DNA of 64,000 bases from an uncultured Lachnospiraceae bacterium (GTDB lineage: Bacteria > Bacillota > Clostridia > Lachnospirales > Lachnospiraceae). The stretch's first letter is position 1; the number at the start of each line of letters is the position of its first letter. The notes under the pieces were generated by a model. That model did not search any database, was not told the origin of the DNA, and worked only from the letters and a program-made list of their open reading frames with translations. Below are positions 1 through 6,616 of the stretch, piece by piece. The position numbers and the translations under genes were made by a program. Where the stretch lies: assembly GCA_902789665.1 (NCBI GenBank), contig CADAOY010000002.1:62001-126000 (forward strand), in the 5' to 3' direction.

Positions 1-996
1 ACCATTACCAACAAGAAGGGCAACCAGGTTGCAATCACTGATTTTGGCGGTATCATTGTTAAAATCATCATCAAGGATAAAGATGGCAATCCAAAGGATG
101 TGGTTTTGGGCTTTGACAAAGTTAAGCCTTATACCAAAGACGTAAACTGTTATGGTGCCATCGTGGGACCGATTGCCAATAGAACTGCAGGGGCGGCTTT
201 TGCCATAGGGGATAAGAAATATAAGCTTGAGGTTAATGACGGCGTGAACAACCTTCACACCAGCGCGAAGGAAGGTTTCCAGAAGAGACTCTGGAAGGCT
301 AAAAAGGGCAAGGATTCCGTTACGCTTACTCTTCTTAAGAAAGATAAGGAAATGGGACACCCTGGTAAAATGCGCGTCTCCGTTACATACACCTTCACAG
401 ACAAGGACGAACTCATAATTTCCTATGAGTCAGATACAGATAAAGAGACAGTTATCAACATGACCAACCATACATATTTTGCACTTAATGGTCATGACGA
501 TACAAACATTTTCCATGAAAGATTATGGATTAATGCAGATAATTACACACCTATCCACAAGGGCGGAATTCCTACCGGCAAAATCGCCAAAGTTAAGGGA
601 ACTCCAATGGACTTCACTAACAAGGAAGGCCGCGAGGTGTGCGAGAAATTCACATTTAATAATAAAATGATTGAGTATTGCAACGGCTATGACATCAACA
701 TGGTTCTTAATAATTACAACGGAAAGAACCGCCTGGTTGCAACACTTTGGGATGATGTATCACATATCAAAATGGATACATATACAGATCTTCCGGGCAT
801 TCAGTTCTACACAGGAAACTGGGTTGGGGAGAAGGCTGCCAAGGGTAAGGTGCCTTACGGACCAAGACAGGGCTTATGCCTTGAGACTCAGTTCTATCCG
901 AATGTGGCTAACGAGAAGAACTTCCCACAGGCCGTTTACGGACCTAAGAAGGCCTATAAGACAACGACTACTTATGCATTTTCTATTTTCAAATAA
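1..996 (+). CDS. galM: Aldose 1-epimerase (galactose mutarotase), 5' partial
   Basis: The frame is already open at base 1, so the N-terminus lies outside the window; a GTG at 100 is only an internal valine. The first visible residues (TDFGGIIVKI) are the usual start of the mutarotase fold. The family interconverts alpha and beta anomers of galactose or glucose in the cytoplasm, feeding the Leloir pathway. Visible family motifs are the histidine segment NLHTS, the second catalytic histidine in MTNHTYFALNGH, the substrate aspartate in GYD, and the catalytic glutamate in LCLETQFYPN near the C-terminus. The 331 visible codons are near the usual length of about 340. The next gene starts 12 bases downstream, suggesting co-transcription. 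The family call is secure; the exact sugar is inferred. Confidence 0.9.
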   Translation, partial: TITNKKGNQVAITDFGGIIVKIIIKDKDGNPKDVVLGFDKVKPYTKDVNCYGAIVGPIANRTAGAAFAIGDKKYKLEVNDGVNNLHTSAKEGFQKRLWKAKKGKDSVTLTLLKKDKEMGHPGKMRVSVTYTFTDKDELIISYESDTDKETVINMTNHTYFALNGHDDTNIFHERLWINADNYTPIHKGGIPTGKIAKVKGTPMDFTNKEGREVCEKFTFNNKMIEYCNGYDINMVLNNYNGKNRLVATLWDDVSHIKMDTYTDLPGIQFYTGNWVGEKAAKGKVPYGPRQGLCLETQFYPNVANEKNFPQAVYGPKKAYKTTTTYAFSIFK

Positions 997-1008
997 GGAT
1001 TAGAAGAA

Positions 1009-2280
1009 GTGGCTAAAGGATTTGGAAAAAAGAAAAAAGATAATATAACTCCAATTGGTTCAGTTAAGAAGGTTACGCTTAATCCAAAGAAGAGAAAGAA
1101 ACGCCAGATGTCTGACGTGGAGGCCAACGACCGTCAGATTATGAAGGAGACCATTAAGAAGGTGGTTTTCATTGGTTTCTGGGTGGTGATTTTTGTAGTG
1201 CTCATCTGGGTTTTTGGAGCATGGCTGTCAAATCGTCATTACTCTTCTTACAAAATCGTCGCCCAGTATGACAACACCATCACATCCAATTCGCAGGCTG
1301 TGAGACTGAATAATTCGGTGGTTGTATATAATAATGACGGAATTAAATGTATCAACAGCAAGGGTGATGTGGTCTGGAATGAGACTTACCAGATGCAGAA
1401 TCCGATGATTGAGATTGATGATAACATTCTGGGACTTGCAGATTACAATGGCAGTACACTCTACATGTTTAATGAAGAAGGGCTCATTGCCAAGGTTTCG
1501 ACAGATAAGCCGATTCGTAACGTTGCAGTTTCAAGGCGTCAGTGTGCAGCTGTTATTGTAGATAATTCCCTGCAGACACAGATTTATGTCTATGACTTTA
1601 CCAAGGAGCAGAATGACTGGCTTGCTGCATCATTTAGTACGACCATGGCAAACAGCGGATATCCGATTGATATTGCGATTTCGCCGACTGGATATCTTGT
1701 GGAAGTATCCTATCTCTTTGTAGGCGGAACGCAGTTTAGTACGTCGGTTGCTTTCTATAATTTTGGAGCAGTTGGACAAAATAGTACGGATAACTTAGTT
1801 AGTGAGTATTCATATGCTGATGCAGTTGTGCCGGAACTTAAATTCCTGTCATCTTCCAAGGCATGCGCTGTGGCTGATAACAGACTGATGTTCTATGGAG
1901 GAGATCAGTATCCTGAAAGTAAAATGGATGTCATGATTAATGAAGAAATCAAGGGCGTTTACTTCGGAGAGAGCCATGTGGCGGTTGTATTTAATAATAC
2001 GGATACTGATGTTGAGGCCAGGTATAAGATTAATATTTATGATGCCAGTGGAAGTTTGAAAGATACGATTTATTATGCGGATAGTTTTACTGATATATTC
2101 TTTGATGGCAAGAGAGTCGTTGTTTATGGACCGGATAAGTGCCTGATTAGAAGTATTGGTTCGATGGATAAGTTTGAAGGTGGTTTTGATAATAGTATCA
2201 TTACTATGGTCCCAACCAACATATCGAGCAGGTTTATACTTGTTTCGTCTGATTCGATGAGAGTAGTGGAACTGGAGTAA
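1009..2280 (+). CDS. DUF5711-type membrane-anchored beta-propeller-like protein
   Basis: This 423-aa protein starts at a GTG preceded by AGAAG and lies 12 bases after galM. It has a basic N-terminal tail (KKKKD, KKRKKR), one membrane segment at about residues 49-70 (VVFIGFWVVIFVVLIWVFGAW), then a large outside domain. That domain has repeating beta-rich segments with the flavour of a WD/PQQ-like propeller (for example GIKCINSKGDVVWNETYQ, and ILGLADYNGSTLYMFNEEG). This layout matches the DUF5711 family of Clostridia, whose function is unknown. It is probably a type II anchored cell-surface protein. No catalytic motif is visible. The family call rests on overall layout and recollection of the family, not on a search. 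Confidence 0.65.
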   Translation: MAKGFGKKKKDNITPIGSVKKVTLNPKKRKKRQMSDVEANDRQIMKETIKKVVFIGFWVVIFVVLIWVFGAWLSNRHYSSYKIVAQYDNTITSNSQAVRLNNSVVVYNNDGIKCINSKGDVVWNETYQMQNPMIEIDDNILGLADYNGSTLYMFNEEGLIAKVSTDKPIRNVAVSRRQCAAVIVDNSLQTQIYVYDFTKEQNDWLAASFSTTMANSGYPIDIAISPTGYLVEVSYLFVGGTQFSTSVAFYNFGAVGQNSTDNLVSEYSYADAVVPELKFLSSSKACAVADNRLMFYGGDQYPESKMDVMINEEIKGVYFGESHVAVVFNNTDTDVEARYKINIYDASGSLKDTIYYADSFTDIFFDGKRVVVYGPDKCLIRSIGSMDKFEGGFDNSIITMVPTNISSRFILVSSDSMRVVELE

Positions 2281-2413
2281 TCCCCGCCCACACCCCGGGA
2301 CCCCACCCAAGCTGTCTTGAACACTTACACAAGGCCGCCGGCGCCTACCCATGCTGCCCTGTAGACTTACGCAAGGCCGCCCCCCCATGGCGCCCCTTAT
2401 AAAAGATTATTAT
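2281..2413 (+). repeat. G+C-rich ~41-bp minisatellite upstream of asnS
   Basis: The spacer between the DUF5711 gene and asnS begins with two diverged copies of a unit of about 41 bp. The first copy has CCCACCCAAGCTG at 2302-2314 followed by ACTTACACAAGGCCGCC. The second (about 2344-2384) has ACCCATGCTG followed by GACTTACGCAAGGCCGCC. It carries the same core CCCCGGGACCCCACCCA (2293-2309) found six more times between asnS and asnA. The composition is far more G+C-rich than the genes around it. No T-box or other leader typical of aminoacyl-tRNA synthetase genes is visible. Confidence 0.7.
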
Positions 2414-2446
2414 CCATTCTCCTCCCGCCGAGCGGGAGGTGGATGG
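2414..2446 (+). promoter_or_regulatory. Strong hairpin just upstream of asnS
   Basis: CCTCCCGC (2421-2428), loop CGA, and GCGGGAGG (2432-2439) form a perfect 8-bp stem. It is extended, after one U-U mismatch, by CCATTC pairing with GGATGG (one G-U pair). The hairpin ends 32 bases before the asnS start codon and is not followed by a T-run, so it is not a standard terminator. It may stabilise the leader, act as an attenuating structure, or be part of the neighbouring repeat family. Confidence 0.55.
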
Positions 2447-2478
2447 TTAAACATATTTCTTGAAAGGAAAATATATAT

Positions 2479-3870
2479 ATGAAAACAATTGAATTAAGAG
2501 AAATTCATCGTAACAAGGACAAATACCTGAACAATCAGGTAGAAGTTGCAGGCTGGGTTAGGAATAACCGTGACTCCAAGAATTTTGGTTTCCTGGTTAT
2601 TTCAGACGGTACATTCTTTGAGCCAATCCAGGTAGTTTATTCAGATACTCTGGAGAATTTCTCTAATATTTGCAAGATTAATATAGGAGCGGCAGTTATC
2701 GTTAAGGGTAAGCTTGTACCTACACCGGAAGCTAAGCAGCCTTATGAAATTCAGGCTGAGAGCATCGAGATTGAAGGTGATTCAACACCCGATTATCCAC
2801 TCCAGAAGAAGAGACATTCAATGGAATATTTAAGAACAATTACTCATCTTCGTCCTAGAACCAACACATTCCAGGCAGTATTCAGAGTACGTTCTTTATG
2901 TGCATATGCAATTCACAAATTCTTCCAGGAAAGAGATTTCGTATATGTTCATACACCACTTATCACAGGTTCTGACTGTGAAGGTGCAGGTGAGATGTTC
3001 CAGGTTACAACTATGGATTTAAGCAATGTTCCAATGACAGAAGATGGCAAGGTTGATTTCTCAAAAGACTTCTTCAACAAGCCAACCAATCTTACTGTAT
3101 CAGGTCAGCTTAATGGTGAGACATATGCAATGGCATTTAGAAATATCTACACCTTCGGACCTACATTCAGAGCAGAGAATTCCAATACAACACGTCATGC
3201 TGCTGAGTTCTGGATGATTGAGCCGGAAATTGCTTTTGCAGATCTTGAAGATGATATGGAACTTGCTGAGGCAATGATTAAATATATCATTAAATACGTG
3301 CTTGAGAATGCACCTGAAGAAATGCAGTTCTTCAATAACTTTGTGGACAAGGGTCTTATTGAGAGACTTGAGCATGTGGCTAATTCAGATTTCGGAAGAG
3401 TTACTTATACAGAGGCGATTGAGCTTCTTAAGAAGAATAATGATAAGTTTGAATATAAGGTTGAATGGGGATCAGATCTTCAGACTGAGCATGAGAGATA
3501 TCTTACAGAAGAAATCTTCAAAAGACCTGTCTTTGTTACAGATTATCCAAAGGAGATTAAGGCTTTCTATATGAAACTTAATGAGGATGGTAAGACTGTA
3601 GCTGCTATGGACTGCCTGGTTCCTGGTATTGGGGAAATTATTGGTGGTTCACAGAGAGAGGATAATCTTGATCTTTTGCTTAAGAGAATGAATGAACTTG
3701 GACTTAAGGAAGAGGATTATGGATTCTATCTTGATTTGAGAAGATATGGTTCGGCACGCCATGCAGGTTTTGGACTTGGTTTTGAGAGAGCGATTATGTA
3801 CTTGACAGGTATGGGTAATATCAGGGACGTTATTCCATTCCCAAGAACTGTTAATAACTGCGAGTTATAA
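2479..3870 (+). CDS. asnS: Asparaginyl-tRNA synthetase
   Basis: Charges tRNA-Asn with asparagine using ATP (class IIb aminoacyl-tRNA synthetase, cytoplasmic). The 463-aa length is normal. The N-terminal OB-fold anticodon-binding domain is at about residues 15-105 ([19 protein letters not shown]). The catalytic core has class II motif 2 ([25 protein letters not shown]) and motif 3 ([15 protein letters not shown]), with the Asn-type ending RDVIPFPR. The ATG at 2479 is preceded by GAAAGGAAA. It is followed by a repeat-filled spacer and then asnA, so asparagine charging and asparagine synthesis genes are adjacent. The direct charging enzyme together with AsnA implies free asparagine is made and used. 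Confidence 0.97.
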   Translation: MKTIELREIHRNKDKYLNNQVEVAGWVRNNRDSKNFGFLVISDGTFFEPIQVVYSDTLENFSNICKINIGAAVIVKGKLVPTPEAKQPYEIQAESIEIEGDSTPDYPLQKKRHSMEYLRTITHLRPRTNTFQAVFRVRSLCAYAIHKFFQERDFVYVHTPLITGSDCEGAGEMFQVTTMDLSNVPMTEDGKVDFSKDFFNKPTNLTVSGQLNGETYAMAFRNIYTFGPTFRAENSNTTRHAAEFWMIEPEIAFADLEDDMELAEAMIKYIIKYVLENAPEEMQFFNNFVDKGLIERLEHVANSDFGRVTYTEAIELLKKNNDKFEYKVEWGSDLQTEHERYLTEEIFKRPVFVTDYPKEIKAFYMKLNEDGKTVAAMDCLVPGIGEIIGGSQREDNLDLLLKRMNELGLKEEDYGFYLDLRRYGSARHAGFGLGFERAIMYLTGMGNIRDVIPFPRTVNNCEL

Positions 3871-3884
3871 TTGCCGCCCCTTCG

Positions 3885-4126
3885 CCCCGGCACCCCACCC
3901 AAGCTGCTATGTCAGCTGACAAAGGCCCCGGCACCCCACCCAATTCACAGATTGGCAACCGATTGGTGCCCCGGGACCCCACCCAGGTCAGATTTCGAAG
4001 ACCGGAACTAGCCCCGGCACCCCACCCAGTTCACAGATCGATGACCGGAAGAAACAGGTGCCGCCCACACCCCGGGAGCCCACCCAAGCTGCCCGTCAGC
4101 TAAGCAATGCCCCGGGACCCCACCCA
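3885..4126 (+). repeat. Imperfect ~43-bp tandem repeat array between asnS and asnA
   Basis: Six copies of a 17-bp core, CCCCGG(C/G)A(C/G)CCCACCCA, start at 3885, 3926, 3969, 4012, 4070 and 4110, giving spacings of 41, 43, 43, 58 and 40 bases. The intervening sequences fall into two related sets. One begins AGCTG and contains its inverted copy CAGCT (after 3885 and 4070). The other begins TTCACAGA and includes GACCGGAA (after 3926, 4012 and 4110, with a diverged one after 3969). A seventh core lies at 2293 upstream of asnS. The G-rich complement carries clustered runs of three and four G. It behaves like a minisatellite, not a gene. Confidence 0.8.
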
Positions 4127-4168
4127 ATTCACAGACTGGCAAAAAAATGTGTTAAGGAGAACAAAACA

Positions 4169-5179
4169 ATGGATAAAATTTTCGTACCAAAGGGCTACAA
4201 GAGCCCACAATCCATTAAAGAAACAGAAAAAGCAATTAAGGAAGTAAAGGACTATTTCGAGAGAGCATTGTCCGATGCACTTGGACTTACACGTGTGTCA
4301 GCTCCGCTTTTCGTATTCCCTGAAAGCGGTCTTAACGACAACTTAAACGGCGTTGAAAGACCTGTAACTTTCGGAATCAAGGAGCAGGATGACAGAGAGG
4401 TTGAAATTGTGCATTCTCTTGCAAAGTGGAAGAGAATGGCTCTTAAGGAATACGGCTTTAAGAAAGGCGAAGGCCTTTATACTGATATGACTGCGATTCG
4501 TAGAGATGAGGACACAGACAACATTCACTCTATCTACGTAGACCAGTGGGACTGGGAAAAAATCATCGACAAGTCAGAACGTAACATCGATACTCTTAAA
4601 GAGACAGTATTCCGCATCTATATGGCAATTAAGCAGACAGAATATTATATGTGCGGTAAGTATCATTTCATGGATCCGTTCCTTCCAAATGAGATTAGTT
4701 TCGTAACTACTCAGGAACTTGAGGACAGATGGCCTGATAAAACTCCGAAGGAGAGAGAAACACTGATTGCAAAAGAAAAAGGCGCTGTATTCATTATGCA
4801 GATTGGTGACAAACTTCTTTCAGGCGAGAAGCATGACGGAAGAGCTCCAGACTATGATGACTGGGCACTTAACGGTGACATCATCGTATTCTATCCAATC
4901 CTTGGAAGCAGCTTAGAACTTAGCTCCATGGGTATCAGAGTTGATGAGGTAAGCCTTAAGGAGCAGCTCGATAAGGCAGGATGCCCTGAAAGAGCAGACC
5001 TTCCATTCCAGAAGGGAATCTTAGAGGGCAAACTTCCATATACCATCGGTGGTGGTATCGGACAGAGCCGTATCTGTATGTTCTTCTTACAAAGAGCACA
5101 CATCGGCGAGGTACAGTCAAGTATCTGGCCTAAGGAAGTTATGGACATAGCTTCTGAGAATGGAATAAATCTTTTATAA
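4169..5179 (+). CDS. asnA: Aspartate--ammonia ligase (asparagine synthetase A)
   Basis: Makes asparagine from aspartate, ammonia and ATP via an aspartyl-AMP intermediate (cytoplasmic, class II synthetase-like fold). The open frame extends upstream to 4058 through the repeat array. The start at ATG 4169 ([14 protein letters not shown]) is chosen because AAGGAGA lies just before it and the upstream residues are repeat-derived. That gives 336 aa against about 330 in E. coli. Family segments visible include [39 protein letters not shown], and the C-terminal [14 protein letters not shown]. It is followed 10 bases later by lspA, so the two are probably co-transcribed. Confidence 0.96.
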   Translation: MDKIFVPKGYKSPQSIKETEKAIKEVKDYFERALSDALGLTRVSAPLFVFPESGLNDNLNGVERPVTFGIKEQDDREVEIVHSLAKWKRMALKEYGFKKGEGLYTDMTAIRRDEDTDNIHSIYVDQWDWEKIIDKSERNIDTLKETVFRIYMAIKQTEYYMCGKYHFMDPFLPNEISFVTTQELEDRWPDKTPKERETLIAKEKGAVFIMQIGDKLLSGEKHDGRAPDYDDWALNGDIIVFYPILGSSLELSSMGIRVDEVSLKEQLDKAGCPERADLPFQKGILEGKLPYTIGGGIGQSRICMFFLQRAHIGEVQSSIWPKEVMDIASENGINLL

Positions 5180-5189
5180 GGATATTTTG

Positions 5190-5819
5190 ATGAGTTTCAA
5201 AACAAAGAAAATAATTGCATATTTCCTTGGTTCGCTTTTCCTGATTATCCTGGATCAGTGGACCAAGTATATTGCGCTTATAAACTTAAGCGAAGCTGCC
5301 GTTACAGGTGAGAATGGATTTATAAACTTCTTTTCAAACCCGCCTGCAGCTACCGGCGAGGGCATTCCCGTAATTGACCAAATCATCGAGTGGCACCTTG
5401 TATACAACCAGGGTATGGCATGGGGAATGTTCGCAGGCAATCAGGTAGTACTTATATCAGTAGCAGTGATTGCCATCGCAGTATTTACATTTTTATATTT
5501 CAGATCCGGTCAGGTTAAGGGATCCTGGCTTATTCGTCTGCCTCTGATTCTGATGGTAGGCGGCGGATTCGGAAACCTTGTGGACAGAGTATTCAGGGGT
5601 GAACTGTTCAAAGGCGTTGTAGTTGACATGATATATGTTAAGTGCATTGATTTTCCGGTATTCAATGTGGCTGACAGCTGCATAACGGTTGGATGTGTAT
5701 TATTAATGCTTTCGCTCTGGTTAGTTAAGGACGAGCATTTTGGATTTCAGGAAGACAAAGGGAAGATTGAGGAAAATATCATAACGAAAGAAGAGGAAAC
5801 ACACAGTGAAAATAATTGA
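5190..5819 (+). CDS. lspA: Signal peptidase II (lipoprotein)
   Basis: Membrane aspartyl protease that removes signal peptides from diacylglyceryl-modified prolipoproteins. The start is taken as ATG 5190, with AAGGA seven bases upstream, rather than the TTG at 5187. The 209-aa protein has four predicted membrane spans. The family signature is present: VYNQGMAWGMF, GGFGNLVDRVF with catalytic Asp132, and FNVADSCITVG with catalytic Asp162. It is longer than many LspA proteins because of an insert after the first span (residues about 35-65) and a charged cytoplasmic tail (residues about 185-209). Its last 14 bases overlap the next gene, indicating translational coupling. Confidence 0.95.
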   Translation: MSFKTKKIIAYFLGSLFLIILDQWTKYIALINLSEAAVTGENGFINFFSNPPAATGEGIPVIDQIIEWHLVYNQGMAWGMFAGNQVVLISVAVIAIAVFTFLYFRSGQVKGSWLIRLPLILMVGGGFGNLVDRVFRGELFKGVVVDMIYVKCIDFPVFNVADSCITVGCVLLMLSLWLVKDEHFGFQEDKGKIEENIITKEEETHSENN

Positions 5820-6600
5820 TATGCATAGTCACATTTTCCCTGACAAAATCGCCGACCGCGCAGCCGCATCCATCGGCGAATTCTACGGTCTTCACATGGA
5901 CTGTGATGCAAGTGTTAATACACTTTTAAAAGAGGAAGCCAAAATTGAAGCAAGAAAGGTGCTGGTTTGTTCATCAGCCTTAGCGCCTAAGCAGGTTGAA
6001 AGCATTAATAACTTCTTATCAGAATCACTTAATGCGCATCCTGACAAGTTCGTGGTTTTCGGTGCAATGCACAGAGATTACGACAATTATAAAGAAGAAA
6101 TTGCAAGAGTTAAGGAACTTGGATTTACCGGAATTAAGTTCCATCATGATATGCAGAAAATTGACATCGACGATCCAAAGCAGATGCCAATATATAAGGA
6201 AATGGCGAAAAATGGCCTTGCTGTTTTATTCCATATGGGAGATGACAGATATGATTATTCTGCGCCTGCAAGAATGGTCAAGGTTGCAAGGGAGATTCCT
6301 GAACTTACCATATTTGCGGCTCATTTTGGCGGATATCAGAGATGGGCAGATTCAATACACAATCCGAAACTTGATAATGTTTACTATGATACAAGTTCAT
6401 CACTTTTTGCGCTTGATAAATCAACAGCAAAAAGATTTATCGATTACTTCGGACCGGACAGATTTTTCTTCGGCAGTGATTTTCCAATGTGGACACCGGA
6501 AAGTGAGCTTAAGAGATTCTTAAATCTAGGCCTCGGCGATGAGGTAAATAAGATGATTCTTCATGATAATGCAGCAAGAGTTTTGGGACTGAAAGATTAA
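5806..6600 (+). CDS. Amidohydrolase family (TIM-barrel) metal-dependent hydrolase
   Basis: 264-aa amidohydrolase-2 type protein starting at GTG 5806 inside the end of lspA (GAGGAA upstream). Likely metal ligands are the HxH of MHSHIFP (residues 6-8), later histidines in FHHDM, FHMGDD and AAHFGG, and the C-terminal aspartate in FGSDFPMW. Members act as decarboxylases or hydrolases on small carboxylic or aromatic substrates; the substrate here cannot be read from sequence. It is followed 16 bases later by the large adenylation/reductase gene, so a joint role in handling a small acid is possible but only inferred from position. Confidence 0.85.
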   Translation: MKIIDMHSHIFPDKIADRAAASIGEFYGLHMDCDASVNTLLKEEAKIEARKVLVCSSALAPKQVESINNFLSESLNAHPDKFVVFGAMHRDYDNYKEEIARVKELGFTGIKFHHDMQKIDIDDPKQMPIYKEMAKNGLAVLFHMGDDRYDYSAPARMVKVAREIPELTIFAAHFGGYQRWADSIHNPKLDNVYYDTSSSLFALDKSTAKRFIDYFGPDRFFFGSDFPMWTPESELKRFLNLGLGDEVNKMILHDNAARVLGLKD

Positions 6601-6616
6601 TTTTTAGGGGACTTTA

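Noticed and set aside
1849-2388. Minus-strand open frame of 179 codons at the end of the DUF5711 gene
   Set aside because: It overlaps a supported + strand gene and the repeat-filled spacer, and its N-terminal part is translated minisatellite.
3885-4126. Regularly spaced short repeats looking like a small CRISPR array
   Set aside because: The repeat core is only 17 bp and C-rich, the intervening sequences are themselves related to one another rather than unique, one interval is longer, and no cas genes are near. It fits a minisatellite.
3909-4168. Open frames through the repeat array, including a 37-codon extension at the start of asnA
   Set aside because: The translated residues are proline/arginine-rich repeat products without protein-like character, and asnA has a good ribosome binding site and family-typical N-terminus at 4169.
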